A stretch of DNA of 64,000 bases from Streptococcus equi subsp. equi (GTDB lineage Bacteria > Bacillota > Bacilli > Lactobacillales > Streptococcaceae): assembly GCA_900637675.1 (NCBI GenBank), contig LR134389.1:2046001-2110000 (forward strand), given 5' to 3'. The translations under genes and the position numbers were made by a program. Below the pieces are notes generated by a model. It was not told the origin of the DNA. It saw nothing but the letters and a program-made list of their open reading frames with translations, and searched no databases. Shown piece by piece: positions 45,279 to 55,327 of this stretch. Within the stretch, counting starts at the first letter, position 1. Each line of letters starts with the position of its first letter.

Positions 45279-45447
45279 TTTTCATCTCCCGCTCCCTAGT
45301 ATATTTTTCTTTAACTGTTGCTTCGCAAGAATCCCAAAACCTCAGCATGTCTGCTTTTCGCGTAAAGGTTTTCTCTTCAAACTGAGGTTTTGCCTCAAAA
45401 TTCTTTTCTCTACCCGTGTAGATTCTAACGACATATTCTTTTTTCAT
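45259..45447 (-). CDS. hypothetical small phage protein
   Basis: A 62-residue charged protein (MKKEYVVRIYTGREKNFEAK). Its ATG follows the helicase stop directly. No function is recognisable. Confidence 0.55.
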   Translation of the reverse strand: MKKEYVVRIYTGREKNFEAKPQFEEKTFTRKADMLRFWDSCEATVKEKYTREREMKNEQTKI

Positions 45448-46770
45448 CTAGACCCCTAACTGCGCCTTAACTGCTTCAAGTAAGGCGTTCTGATTTTTTT
45501 CTTTGCCTTGTAAAATCCTAAGTACTTTTTCATCAACTGTATTTTCTGCAACAATGTGGTGCACAATAACGGGTTCTGTCTGCCCTTGTCTGTCTAATCT
45601 GGCATTAGCTTGTTGATAATATTCAAGACTCCATGTTAGCCCAAACCAAACAATAATATGCCCTCCTTTTTGCAGATTAAGCCCATGCCCGGCTGACTGT
45701 GGGTGACACAGAAGAATTGGTATTTTTCCGGAATTCCACTTGTCAACTGACGTCAACTCTTCAGCCTGAGGGAATCGTTTCTTAAGCCTTTCAAGATCAT
45801 GTTGATACTGGTAAAAAACTAAGATTGGCTGGCCTTGGCTTTCTTCAACGACATTCTCAAGCGCGTCAAGTTTGTCGTCGTGTATAGCAACTGTTGTTTT
45901 ATCATCATCATAGATAGCGCCATTAGCCATTTGAAGTAATTTATTAGCCAAAACCGCAGAGTTAGCCGCAGATATCTCCTTATCCTTAAACTCCAACACC
46001 AAATCAGCTTCAAGCTGTTTGTAGGCTTTCATATTAGATAACTTAACTGATACAACGTTGTCGGTTCGCGGCGGTAACTTGAGATAGTCTTTAGCTTTCA
46101 TGCTGATACAGATGTCCTCAATCTTGTTATAGATTTCTGCTTCTGCACCATCCCTAAGTGCCCAACTGTAAATGATTAGGCCATTACGCTTATCAGGAAC
46201 AAAATACTTGTCTTTAAATCGAGTCTGGCTCGTCTCAAGCCTGGCGCCTCTGTCCATCAGATAAATCTGCGGCCACAAATCAATCAAACTGTTAGGCGCT
46301 GGGGTTCCTGTTAGTCCTACAAGGCGTTGGACTTTCGGTCTAACTTTTCGCAAAGCCCTAAACCGTTTTGACTTACTAGACTTAAAGCTTGACAGCTCAT
46401 CAATAACCACAAAGGTAAACGGCCATTTAGTCTTGTAGTATTCAACAAGCCAAGTAACATTCTCACGATTAATCAAATAGATATCGGCTTCTGTTTCTAA
46501 GGCTTCAATTCGTTTTCCCTCACTCCCTAAAACTTTAGAGTAGGTGAAATCAAAATGCCATTTCCCAATCTCCGTTGACCACGTTTCTTCCGCCACTTTT
46601 TTAGGGGCTACGATTAAAATCTTATGATCCTCGGAAAAAATATTTTGAATCTCATCTATTGCCGATAGTGTTGTCAGCGTTTTACCAAGACCCATGTCAA
46701 GTAAAAGGCCACAATAAGGGTGCTCTACTATCCATGTCTTAGCGTATTCTTGGTACTCGTGCAGTCTCAC
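45448..46770 (-). CDS. SNF2-type DEAD/DEAH helicase
   Basis: A 440-residue superfamily 2 ATPase. Motif I is in LLLDMGLGKTLTTLSAI near residue 22, motif II in VVIDELSSFKSS, and motif III in LVGLTGTPAPNS. Motif VI-type RLDRQGQTEPV lies near the C-terminus. Such helicases accompany a VRR-NUC nuclease and polA-type polymerase in phage replication modules and may remodel forks. It overlaps the VRR-NUC gene by 4 bases. Confidence 0.9.
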   Translation of the reverse strand: MRLHEYQEYAKTWIVEHPYCGLLLDMGLGKTLTTLSAIDEIQNIFSEDHKILIVAPKKVAEETWSTEIGKWHFDFTYSKVLGSEGKRIEALETEADIYLINRENVTWLVEYYKTKWPFTFVVIDELSSFKSSKSKRFRALRKVRPKVQRLVGLTGTPAPNSLIDLWPQIYLMDRGARLETSQTRFKDKYFVPDKRNGLIIYSWALRDGAEAEIYNKIEDICISMKAKDYLKLPPRTDNVVSVKLSNMKAYKQLEADLVLEFKDKEISAANSAVLANKLLQMANGAIYDDDKTTVAIHDDKLDALENVVEESQGQPILVFYQYQHDLERLKKRFPQAEELTSVDKWNSGKIPILLCHPQSAGHGLNLQKGGHIIVWFGLTWSLEYYQQANARLDRQGQTEPVIVHHIVAENTVDEKVLRILQGKEKNQNALLEAVKAQLGV

Positions 46771-47042
46771 ACCCAGTTCTCCATTTCTTTTAAGGCTATG
46801 TCCACTGATTCGTAGGAGTCAACAACCCAAACGTGCTGCCCAGCCTCTTTTATTTTTTTGTGCATGGCAACTTGGCTGGGTCTTGGTTTTTTACCAGGTG
46901 CTTTGACCTCTACAAAAAAGGTTCCCGTGTTCATGACAACAATTCTGTCAGGCACTCCTATCGTCCCTGGACTTGCAAATTTTAAACACAGCCCTTTTGT
47001 TTTCTTTTTCAAATAATTTTCAATGTCTTTTTCAGTCCTCAT
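46767..47042 (-). CDS. VRR-NUC domain nuclease
   Basis: A small (91-residue) restriction-like nuclease. It reads MRTEKDIENYLKKKTKGLCL, GTIGVPDRIVV and FFVEVKAPGKKPRPSQ, giving the PD...ExK active site of VRR-NUC, which cleaves branched DNA. I start at ATG 47042 with AAAGGAGG 5 bases upstream. Confidence 0.88.
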   Translation of the reverse strand: MRTEKDIENYLKKKTKGLCLKFASPGTIGVPDRIVVMNTGTFFVEVKAPGKKPRPSQVAMHKKIKEAGQHVWVVDSYESVDIALKEMENWV

Positions 47043-47061
47043 CTTTCCTCCTTTGGTCAAT

Positions 47062-47428
47062 AAAGGTCAGGGTTACCGTTTTTTTCAACTTATTTTCTCT
47101 TTTTTTATATATGTGTTTTATATATGCCTTATTTTATATATATTTATTTTTTATATTTATATTTAAGTTAATAGAAGAAAAGTGGTAGATTGGTAACCAT
47201 AGGGGCTAAGCTATTGCTATGAAAGGTTTCTTAGGGCTACCAATAAGCTACCAGGGCTACTTTTCGAGCCCATTTCTAAGGGTCGAGTTACTAAGTTACC
47301 GATTTTTCCAATTCAGTTTTGATTTTTTAAAAATTATTTTTAAATTTTTTATTTTTAAAGTTTGAAAAACCGGTAACTTGGTAACTTTTTTCTAGGGTTA
47401 CCAAACTCTAATCCCAAAAAAGTAACCC
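47062..47428. repeat. non-coding region with repeated GGTAAC/GTTACC motifs (putative replication origin)
   Basis: No gene fills this ~370-base gap inside the replication module. GGTAAC or its complement GTTACC occurs at about 47071, 47192, 47295, 47372, 47380 and 47396. Related GGCTACC/GGCTAC copies occur at 47235-47260 and AGTAACCCC at 47421. Long AT tracts lie between the groups. Iterated sites plus AT-rich DNA next to the primase-helicase gene look like a phage origin. An operator array is the alternative. Confidence 0.5.
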
Positions 47429-49812
47429 CTAAAACTCACTTTTTAACTTAAAACCGACCCAATTTTTGGCTTGCTTTCCTCCAGATTTAACGTTTTTATT
47501 TTCATAACTTAACTCTCTTAGTCGGTGGTTAAATGCATTTTTTGCCAAAGGTTTGTAGCCTGAATCCTGACAATAGAACTTGTAGGCTGGGTAGACATCC
47601 CTAACAGGAACTTTGAAGTCTTCACCAAGTTCACACTCGTCTTCAAGGAACATGGCCACGACATCGTTGCCTTTTTCCCATTTCTCGACACTTGATCTCA
47701 TGCTGGCACTAATACTGAAATCTCTCTTACTTAAGGCCTTTCTAAGCCCCTCCATCGCCCTATTAAAGATACCTGGCACCTCGCTCATAATCTTATCTAG
47801 CGGGTATTTCGCCTTAACTTCCTGCGTTAAAACCTTATCCATCTCGAGGATCATCATGCGGCGTTTAAGTCCTCCGCTGAAATCTCGCATAGGTGGGAGC
47901 TCATTCATGGCAAAAGACAGCTTAGCATAATTGTAAAAGTTAATCGGCTCTTTATTCTTACGGTCTGCGTGAATAGTATCCTCCCCCGTCAACATTTTAA
48001 GTGTTGCGCCATCTGCTAAGTATTGAGGTTTAGCATCGGTATCGAAGTTAGCAGTCTTTCGATATAAGCCGATTTTTGCAAAGCGTTCTTGCATCAGGTA
48101 CTGCAGTGTCACGGCTGAGTAATTATCAGCACCTATCATTTCACGTAAAATATTAATCAGTGTTGATTTACCAGTACCGCCGCTGCCGTAGATGAATAGC
48201 ATTTTTTGGATAGCATATTCGCGATAAAAGTTATAGCCGAACCACTCAAAGATGAAATCTATATTTTCAGCTCCGACGGTCTCCCTAAGAAAACCCTCAA
48301 AGGTTTCACAGGCCGCCTCGGGGTCATAGACAACGGGATGGCTTGACCTTGCATGCAATTCTGGATCAAACTTAGTCTTAAAACTGTTATCCCTCAAGTC
48401 ATAGACTCCGTTCGCTAGCACTATCTTGTTAAGATCGCTCTCAGTAAACACTTCGCTTGAGAAAGCCTGTGCCTTAATCGCTACGACGGTTTCGCTAATG
48501 TGCCTAATCTTAGTAATTTTACCGAGTTTCTTAGTTGAGATATAACTCTTCAAATACTCCTCTGCGTTTGGCAACCAGATGCCTTTTTTAGCGTCGTAGC
48601 GTAAAAATTCTAAGCCGTCCCAATAAATCGGAACCTCCTTAATAATCTGCGTTGCTAGCAAATAACTATTGACCTCAGGTTCGCCCCTCTCATCAATTTC
48701 AAGCCAGCTTCTGTCATCTTCGACTGGTAACTCTTCATCAAAATCGCCTAAAGCCTCCGCCATTAAATAGTCTTTAATTTCGGGTAAGTCAGAGACAAAA
48801 GCATTCATCGCTTTACTTGATGGCAACTTATTAGTAGGAGTAATATCTTTAGCCTCGCTATCTTGCTCTCCGAATTTATGGATACGAACAAGGTCGTATG
48901 CATTTACAAGCGTATCCCCCACGGGATCTGTCCCGTGATGGCTATAAGCGAAGACTTCATCATAGATGACTAAGCCATTTGCGGTTGAACCCTCAGTGTA
49001 GGTGTACCTATCAGGAGTCGTTCCTTCTTCATAAACCTCGGGCAAGAACGTTGCAATGGCCTGTCTAATGTCATAGTTACGACAAAAGGCTCCAATAAGC
49101 CCTTTTTTACTAAGTGGGTCACCTTGTTTTTTAGCTTCACGCTGTCTTTTAACAGCGTGCGTCGGGCTTTCTGGCCAGAAGCTTGAGTCACGCCAGTCCG
49201 GGTATGTATCAAGCACCTCATCAACACTTAGAAAAGCCTCATCGTTATATTTAAACGTAAAGTCAGCATCTCTCGAGTGGCTCGGCCAGAACATCAAACG
49301 CACACTTTGATAAGTCGTGTCATCAAAGTTCGACATGCCTAGTTGATTAGCCAAGTACCTAGCGACTGGCTCATATTCATCAGGCATCATTAAACGGTCA
49401 GTAGGGATAATAAGACGGTACTTAGCAGCTTTTTTGAGTGGCTGTGAGTACTGTAGAGTACGTATGCATAGTCTGCAAGCAGGTCTAGCCTATCTAAGAA
49501 ATCTTTACTTGGGCTATCTGCGTCAAGCGCAACCAAGGACCTACTTTGAACATTTTCGTTTTTCCGTTTACCCTGCTTTAGCCACCCGCCGACAAAACCT
49601 CCTACGTCTTTTGCTTGCCCTTTTTCTGCTCGAGACATCTTCTGGTACTCCGCAAACGTCTCTTGGGTGACTGTAGGTTTCTCTAACCTCTCAACCAGCT
49701 CCTGCCAAGTTAGCGTAATATTTTTCCACGTCTTAGCTGTTCGTGAATTACCCGTTGCGATATGAAGCTCTTGCAGAGGAGAAGACTTTACTATTAGTTT
49801 TTCTTGCTTCAT
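47429..49812 (-). pseudogene. phage primase-helicase (P4/D5 type), split by one frameshift
   Basis: The upstream piece (49390-49812) starts MKQEKLIVKSSPLQELHIAT and carries an AEP-like primase signature (SLVALDADSPS). The downstream piece (47429 to about 49430) has the D5_N and SF3 helicase parts: LFIYGSGGTGKSTLINILRE (Walker A), FDTDAKPQYLADGATLKMLT and ELPPMRDFSGGLKRRMMILE. The frame breaks at a run of six T's (49430-49435). A seventh restores SHSKKAAKYRLIIPTDRLMM and a protein of about 794 residues. As read, the two halves cannot form one enzyme, which the phage would need for origin unwinding and priming. Confidence 0.87.
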
Positions 49813-49816
49813 CTAT

Positions 49817-51739
49817 CTAATCCTTCATATAATACTTTGTTACGTAGCCTTCGCTATTTAAAGGAAGACCCTCCGCCCATTCAGGAGCCTGAGCCATCAA
49901 ATCATTAACTTCTTCGATTGTCAGGCCTGAGCCTTCGATAATAGCCTCATCATGAACGTGGAAAACAACACCATAGCCTGCAGCTTCAATCCTCAGAAGC
50001 GCTTCAGCTAGAATATCCCTGGCCGTCGCCTGAACGATATTTTCGACAAGCTTACCGCCGTAAGTCTCTTGCGCTGTGAAGTAGGCCTTATCTCCTTGGC
50101 CCTCATAGACGATTTTGTCTCCATAGTCGCCTGGCTCAACCTTGGCTCTTGCATAAGCTAAGTTCCTACCGCTAGGCAATGTTATAAAGAGGAAACCTTT
50201 ACGGTATCTAAATCGTAGTTTTCCAAGTTTTATTGGTGCTCTCGATTTGATAGCTTTGATGGCGGCTCTCTGCACATCTTTCCAAAATTGGACGATTTTC
50301 TTATTGGCCCTGCGCCAGTCATCAACTAGCCCTTGGAGCTCCTCTTCCTTGACTCCCATATTTAGAGCTCCCATCTGCTTGAGCGCTCCAGGACCTCCTT
50401 GATAGCCAAGTGCCAACTCTGAGATTTTGCCTTTTTGGCGTAGTTCCTTATCAATCTCCTCAATTGGAATTCCGAACATCTGGCTAGCGGATGCCTCATA
50501 GATTTTTCCGTGCGTCGAAAACACGTCAAGCCTCCACTGCTCTCCGGCAAACCACGCAATCACCCTAGCCTCAATCGCTGAGAAGTCAGAGACGTAGAAG
50601 GTACAGCAGTCTTTGGCCACGAGTGCCGTTCTTACTAGCTGCTTTAAAGTGTCGTTAAGACTATCGTATAAAATCTCCACAGCATCAATATCACGCTTTT
50701 TAACATACTCTCTAGCATCATCTAGATCCTTTATATAATTCCTAGCTAAGTTCTGTACTTGGACAACTCTGCCCGCCCATCTTCCTGTCCTGCTAGCTCC
50801 GTAAAACTGAAGTAGTCCATGAACTCGTCCGTCTGAGCACATAGCTCTTTCCATAGCTTCATATTTTTTTAGACTTGACATAGCGGTTTGTAGTTTAAGT
50901 TCTAAAACTCTCTTAAGTTCTCCTTCGGCCGTCTTAAGCTCCTGCTCAACATCCGCTTTAGTCAGACCATTAACCGAATAACCGTGTTCTTTTAGCCACG
51001 GTAACAACTGCGCCCTGCTATTAGGATTATCAAGTCCTGTTAGAGCTTTTAGTTCACCAGACAAACTTTCCATCTTAACATCTTTGCAATACAAGGCCGA
51101 AGCAACTAACTCTTTATCAAGCGCCACGCCTCTGTCGTTGATTCTCTGGTCGCATGCGTAGTAGTCCCATTCACGGTCGTGCACAGGAACTGACTCTAGT
51201 TTTTCGGCAATTGCCATCTCAACAACAACGTCTTGGATGCAGTAGTCAATAAACATTTACCACTTTTCGGGGGCGTGTTCTGGTAAATTTCTAGTTCTCC
51301 CACCGTTAGCTTTACTTGGTTTGCAAGGCAGGGAAAAGTATCTGATTAAGTTTTTACCCGAGGTATCTTTTTCCTGCACTAATTTTAAATACAGCGCACA
51401 CTTTTCCAAGCTTGAAGGCAGCCCCAACTCTTGGGCCAGCACCATGGTGCATTGCCATTGGCAAGGATCTAGATAGTAAGGTAGACCGAGGTAACGACTG
51501 AGACAAACTCTTTCGAATTGGGCATTAAAGGCGTGCTTTCGGACTTTATCATCAAATAACATATCTTTGATGTCTTCAGGTAGAGACTGCCTTGTCAAAT
51601 CAAGGCACTCTACTTCTCCGCCATCTATAGAGTAAGCGAAAAGTAAAATCTCAAAATCTTCTGCGTCAGCGTACTTGTAAACCCCATTTTTGATGTCATT
51701 CGAACTATAGGTTTCAATATCAATATTTAAATGTCTCAT
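49817..51739 (-). pseudogene. phage DNA polymerase I (family A), split by an in-frame stop
   Basis: The first part (51257-51739) has the 3'-5' exonuclease start MRHLNIDIETYSSNDIKNGV. The second (49817-51256) has the polymerase: FYVSDFSAIEARVIAWFAGE (motif A), KISELALGYQGGPGALKQMG (motif B) and VVFHVHDEAIIE (motif C). The two are in the same frame, separated by a single TAA (51257-51259) immediately followed by ATG (PEKW-stop-MFIDYC). CAA-to-TAA or GAA-to-TAA would explain it. No ribosome site precedes the second ATG. The total is about 640 residues, normal for this phage polymerase. Termination-reinitiation is formally possible but unproven. Confidence 0.87.
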
Positions 51740-51781
51740 ACCTCTCCTTTAAAAATGAGGAGCCTCTAAAGAGGCCCTCTA

Positions 51782-52339
51782 CTATAAAATGTCGTCTTCG
51801 TCCTCTTCTTCGTTCCACTCGTCAAAATCTGCATCAGCTGACGAACGGCCGCCAAGGTAGTCTCCTTTAGCAACAATTTGGACGTTGTTTAATCCGCAAG
51901 AGATTCCTTTATTTCCCGCTGTGTTGTAAGCATAGGCATTAAGTGATACGCGAGCATAGACGCCAGAGTAAACTTCATCCGCTGAGTCAACGGGGTTTTT
52001 ATACTTGTCAATGATTTGTGGCTTAGTTTTACTTGACACTGACATGAACACGTGTCCAGCGTACTCTGGGTGCTCTTCGGTATCCATTTCTTCGTCGCCG
52101 TCACGAAGCGTTGTCTTAACGCGCTCCCATTTAACCCCTTTGAGTTTATTGTCCTTGGCAGCCTCATAAGCAGCTTTCTGCGCGTCTTTAATTTTCTTGA
52201 TTGTGACTTTGTCTGTTTTTGGAATTAAGATAACTGTTGAATACTTAGCCTCTTGACCTTCAAAGGCTTTAGGCTCTAGTAAAGCTACATAGCTTAGGCG
52301 TACTTTTCCGGTTACTACTTTAGTTGTGTTTGGTGTCAT
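51782..52339 (-). CDS. DUF2815 (putative ssDNA-binding protein)
   Basis: A 185-residue protein ([20 protein letters not shown]) with an OB-fold-like beta layout and a very acidic C-terminus ([14 protein letters not shown]). These are the features of single-stranded DNA-binding proteins. DUF2815 lies beside polA-type polymerases and DUF2800 nucleases in these modules. Confidence 0.83.
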   Translation of the reverse strand: MTPNTTKVVTGKVRLSYVALLEPKAFEGQEAKYSTVILIPKTDKVTIKKIKDAQKAAYEAAKDNKLKGVKWERVKTTLRDGDEEMDTEEHPEYAGHVFMSVSSKTKPQIIDKYKNPVDSADEVYSGVYARVSLNAYAYNTAGNKGISCGLNNVQIVAKGDYLGGRSSADADFDEWNEEEDEDDIL

Positions 52340-52353
52340 AATTATAATTTCTC

Positions 52354-53511
52354 CTATTCAAAATCTTTAATTGCTTGTTCTAAGCTATTTAATGCGGGTC
52401 GCTTGTCGCTATTTTTAACAAGGACAGGTTTGCCCTGTGGTTTATCAATTACTTCTGCTAATAAATCAGCAAAAGTGGTTTTACCTATTAACTTTTCAAG
52501 AGTTCCCATTGCTAACAGCTCTTTCGGTTTAAAAATCTCATCGTCAAAGCCGTTATCTTGTAAAATATCAATTGCTTTGTCTTTATCAGTGATGACTCGA
52601 TTACTTCTACCTTCAACAATCTTATAGCCTGGAACTTCTTTTCCCGAGAGTGCTTCTTTCAGGGCATAGGCTTCAACTGACTCAACCCACTTCTTGATAG
52701 CTGAGGCTTTGTCAAGAATCTCTGCGACGGCTTCATCAGATAAATAGACAGGCTCCTGATAGTCATATTTATCAATTAATTCCCAATTTTCTTGCGCTCT
52801 TGGTACCAATTTAGCTGCGACAGGAGACCACTGCAATACTTTTTCACTTAGGTTCCAGTCACCAATGCCTGCGTCTGCTTGAGCGGCCATAGGCAAGACA
52901 ACATTATCCGCCCAGTAGAGTAACTCCTCCACGTAAATGTCAACAGAACTAACCGAATCTAAACGTGGCTGAATAATGGTCATTTTGATACGGTCAAAGT
53001 CATAAACCATATCGTAGGAAGCATAAGCTCCTAGAGCGTACAGCCCCATCTGTGGGTTTTGGTTAGCAGACACAGGCATGCCCTTGCCATACTTAAGATC
53101 AATAATTTCAATGACCCCATCCGCTAAAATGACAACATCCGAAGTCCCAAAACCGCCAGGCACCCAGTCGCTAAAATCAACCCGTTTTTCAAGTTCAATT
53201 TCGGCGTTCTCATAAGCATTTAGGTGCTCCATAACAATATCTGTGTAAAGTTCCGTCATCTCTTCCATCTCTTCGTTGTAGAAGTCTGAGTTTTCCTTAA
53301 AAGCCTTGGTTAACGTGTTAAATTTACGCTTGGTGATTTTACCAGACTTGTACATCAGTTTGATTTCAGAAAGCTCATGGGCGCTTGTGCCCTCTTGAGT
53401 GTATACGGTATCGCGGCTAGGATAGTCTGCTTCTAATCTCGGCAGCATAGGGCAATAAAGCCATCTGTGAGCACTAGAAGCAGACAGTAGTGCGTGATTT
53501 TCTACTGGCAT
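52354..53511 (-). CDS. DUF2800 PD-(D/E)XK exonuclease-like protein
   Basis: This 385-residue protein starts with a Cys-containing motif ([20 protein letters not shown]) and has the nuclease core [20 protein letters not shown], where Asp and Asp-x-Lys form the RecB-type active site, followed by [10 protein letters not shown]. It is probably a Cas4/AddB-like exonuclease for recombination-dependent replication. Its ATG overlaps the upstream gene by 1 base. Confidence 0.83.
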   Translation of the reverse strand: MPVENHALLSASSAHRWLYCPMLPRLEADYPSRDTVYTQEGTSAHELSEIKLMYKSGKITKRKFNTLTKAFKENSDFYNEEMEEMTELYTDIVMEHLNAYENAEIELEKRVDFSDWVPGGFGTSDVVILADGVIEIIDLKYGKGMPVSANQNPQMGLYALGAYASYDMVYDFDRIKMTIIQPRLDSVSSVDIYVEELLYWADNVVLPMAAQADAGIGDWNLSEKVLQWSPVAAKLVPRAQENWELIDKYDYQEPVYLSDEAVAEILDKASAIKKWVESVEAYALKEALSGKEVPGYKIVEGRSNRVITDKDKAIDILQDNGFDDEIFKPKELLAMGTLEKLIGKTTFADLLAEVIDKPQGKPVLVKNSDKRPALNSLEQAIKDFE

Positions 53512-53810
53512 TAGAGGGCCTCCAACTTCTCAACAAACTCAGCAAACTGGTATTCTTCAAGTTCACCAACTTTTGCGACGTTCATCTCTTTCAAGACTTC
53601 CTTGATGTCCTTTGACTTCCCTTCTTCAACCTTGGCTTTAGCCATTTTCTTAATATCAGCTAATGTCAAAGTTACAGACTCTTCTTTCTTTTTAGGAGCT
53701 GGTTTTTCTTCAACAACATCCTTGGTTACTGTCTTCGGCATATCCAGAGCTTCACGCATAGCATCGAAAACACCTGCCATGCTCTCTGCTTTAAAAGTTA
53801 CTTCAATCAT
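53511..53810 (-). CDS. hypothetical phage replication-module protein
   Basis: A 99-residue protein (MIEVTFKAESMAGVFDAMRE) with a Lys/Glu-rich linker and a helical C-terminus (EMNVAKVGELEEYQFAEFVE). It resembles small proteins before DUF2800 in related phages. The function is unknown. Confidence 0.65.
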   Translation of the reverse strand: MIEVTFKAESMAGVFDAMREALDMPKTVTKDVVEEKPAPKKKEESVTLTLADIKKMAKAKVEEGKSKDIKEVLKEMNVAKVGELEEYQFAEFVEKLEAL

Positions 53811-53837
53811 TGTGTTTCTCTCTTTCTGTGTTATAAT
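53810..53837 (+). promoter_or_regulatory. plus-strand promoter for a tiny transcript
   Basis: TTGTGT (53810-53815) and TATAAT (53832-53837) are 16 bases apart, facing against the early operon. A terminator-like hairpin follows within 40 bases. Confidence 0.45.
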
Positions 53838-53843
53838 TTAATT

Positions 53844-53881
53844 GTGTATAATTGTTGACGGTTTCCTAAGCCGTCTTTTTT
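53844..53881 (+). ncRNA. putative ~38-nt plus-strand RNA ending in a terminator hairpin
   Basis: After the promoter, GACGGTTT pairs with AAGCCGTC around CCT and is followed by six T's. The transcript would be almost only a terminator. It is antisense to the leader of the gene at 53511-53810. A second cassette of the same design lies near 55340. Confidence 0.4.
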
Positions 53882-53897
53882 GATGCAATCAATAGCC

Positions 53898-54101
53898 TCA
53901 CCTCCCCAAAAGTCCTTTAATATCAAGAATGTCTTTAGCAACCTGACTACGATAGTGTGGGCTATCATGTAGACCTTTCTCGTAGTAGGGATTAGGCACA
54001 AACTCCCAATCTCCGCCCGGCAACTCAACTTCGATAACTTCGTTATCAATAATTTCTAACTCACGTTCAAGATAAACTAGTGCGTATTCTAAATAGTTCA
54101 T
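53898..54101 (-). CDS. hypothetical phage protein
   Basis: A 67-residue protein (MNYLEYALVYLERELEIIDN) with mixed charge and a conserved-looking VELPGGDWEFVPNPYYEKGL. GGAGAG precedes the ATG, which overlaps the stop of the upstream small frame. No function is recognised. Confidence 0.65.
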   Translation of the reverse strand: MNYLEYALVYLERELEIIDNEVIEVELPGGDWEFVPNPYYEKGLHDSPHYRSQVAKDILDIKGLLGR

Positions 54102-54248
54102 TTTCTCTCCTCAATTACTTGTTTTAAAGCTGTTAGTATAAAAACTGCGTCTGCTAAGGCTTGGTTTTGGGAGCAAGAGCCCCCCCTGACGTAAAATATC
54201 ATTTAAGCCAGCTAGGGTTTCATCAATAAATTTTAGTGATATATTCAT
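54098..54248 (-). pseudogene. small phage frame with a G-run insertion
   Basis: The frame starts MNISLKFIDETLAGLNDILR at ATG 54248, which overlaps the previous stop (ATGA). At a run of seven G's (plus-strand C's, 54180-54186) it leaves the expected frame. With six G's it reads GGSCSQNQALADAVFILTAL and ends in a TGA overlapping the next ATG, as tightly coupled phage genes do. The expected product is 49 residues. The function is unknown. Confidence 0.5.
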
Positions 54249-54631
54249 TTCTTTTTACCCCACAAAAATTCTTGCCATGACAAAGTTGCACCTTTAAATT
54301 CTTTCTCAGCCAACTTAACAAAGTTCCTCTTATCCTGGTCTTCTTTGAAAGTTTCTTTAGCTAATCGTCTCCAAAAGGCTTTTCTCGTCGCTTGACGCTC
54401 TAAGAAAGTTTCACTGAATTTAAAATCATTTCCTTGATAAAGAGCTTCATATCTCTCTACGTCATTTAACGTCAGTAGCTCAATCCAAAGCATCAATTTT
54501 AAATCTTGTTTAATAGAACCCAACTGAGCAGATAGGATAGGTAAGCTATCTCGTCTTTCAGCTTCAGGTTTAACTAACTCCCCCTCAATCCGATTAATTT
54601 TCTTAATAATCTTTTCAAAAGTTGTCATCAT
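54245..54631 (-). CDS. hypothetical phage protein
   Basis: A 128-residue helical, charged protein (MMTTFEKIIKKINRIEGELV) with FWRRLAKETFKEDQDKRNFV. It overlaps neighbours at both ends. No domain is recognised. Confidence 0.65.
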   Translation of the reverse strand: MMTTFEKIIKKINRIEGELVKPEAERRDSLPILSAQLGSIKQDLKLMLWIELLTLNDVERYEALYQGNDFKFSETFLERQATRKAFWRRLAKETFKEDQDKRNFVKLAEKEFKGATLSWQEFLWGKKK

Positions 54632-54831
54632 TCTGCACCTCCTAGCTTGAGAATTTCATTAAGGATACGTATTTTTTCTTTGGAATAGCTTCTGAATTTA
54701 TCCTTTAAGTTCAGTAAGAGTTCCAGATCAGATATTTCGCCAGACTCGTTTAAGTCAAGTAAAGCCTCAACTGTGCTCTCAAAATCTGTCGCATTTTCCA
54801 GTAGTTGTTTTTGTAATTCCCATTTAGACAT
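54628..54831 (-). CDS. hypothetical phage protein
   Basis: A 67-residue acidic helical protein starts at MSKWELQKQLLENATDFEST. I choose ATG 54831 over the in-frame ATG 54843, because the previous gene ends at 54824 and the shorter start fits the overlap. The function is unknown. Confidence 0.6.
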   Translation of the reverse strand: MSKWELQKQLLENATDFESTVEALLDLNESGEISDLELLLNLKDKFRSYSKEKIRILNEILKLGGAE

Positions 54832-54994
54832 AACGTTCTGCACTCCATTTCTTGCTGTTTTCTAAAGCTACTTCCCTAAAAATTTTTCGCTTATTCTCTG
54901 GCGAGTTGTGTTTTTTGATGACTTCATATTGTATCCTGGCAACAATTGCTAAAGCAACAGTTGTTACTAATAAAAATAATTCTAATTTGTTCAT
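54824..54994 (-). CDS. 56-residue membrane-anchored phage peptide
   Basis: The frame MNKLELFLLVTTVALAIVAR continues with a basic cytoplasmic-type tail ending KKWSAERYV. One N-terminal membrane helix is clear. GGAGCATAAC lies just before the ATG. It overlaps the following gene by 8 bases. Its role is unknown; small membrane proteins in phage early regions sometimes act in superinfection exclusion. Confidence 0.6.
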   Translation of the reverse strand: MNKLELFLLVTTVALAIVARIQYEVIKKHNSPENKRKIFREVALENSKKWSAERYV

Positions 54995-54995
54995 G

Positions 54996-55307
54996 TTATG
55001 CTCCTACTCTTTTTTCGAATTTAATATTTTCAAGCATTTCTGCCAGGGTTTCCTTCTTGGGTTTATAGCGGTTACGACTTTTCCATTTAACAAATAAACG
55101 GAAACCTTCGTAATCAATGAATACAATTCTATGCGTTGGATTATTGATAAATTGTTTAAAATCTGGGTGATCTCTCATTTCTGCCGCCCAAACCTTGGCC
55201 GTTCCGACTGTTAAACCTTCCCAGATTTGGCAAAGGTGTTCATAGTCACCAGCTTCTGCTTTTTCAGATTGCTTAGCTGGTCTGTAAACTAATTCAGCTT
55301 TTGGCAT
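54996..55307 (-). CDS. hypothetical phage early protein
   Basis: A 103-residue protein (MPKAELVYRPAKQSEKAEAG) with a beta segment (HRIVFIDYEGFRLFVKWKSR) and a Lys-rich C-terminus. It has no recognised family. It is part of the early operon behind the Cro-like gene. Confidence 0.6.
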   Translation of the reverse strand: MPKAELVYRPAKQSEKAEAGDYEHLCQIWEGLTVGTAKVWAAEMRDHPDFKQFINNPTHRIVFIDYEGFRLFVKWKSRNRYKPKKETLAEMLENIKFEKRVGA

Positions 55308-55327
55308 TTCTTACCTCCAATCTGTGA

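Noticed and set aside
47062..47428. CRISPR array for the repeated GGTAAC motifs
   Set aside because: Repeats are only 6-8 bases with irregular spacing, in both orientations, and there are no cas genes.
53831..54049. 72-codon minus-strand frame overlapping the gene at 53898-54101
   Set aside because: It is the alternative frame of a gene that has the better start and overlap signals.
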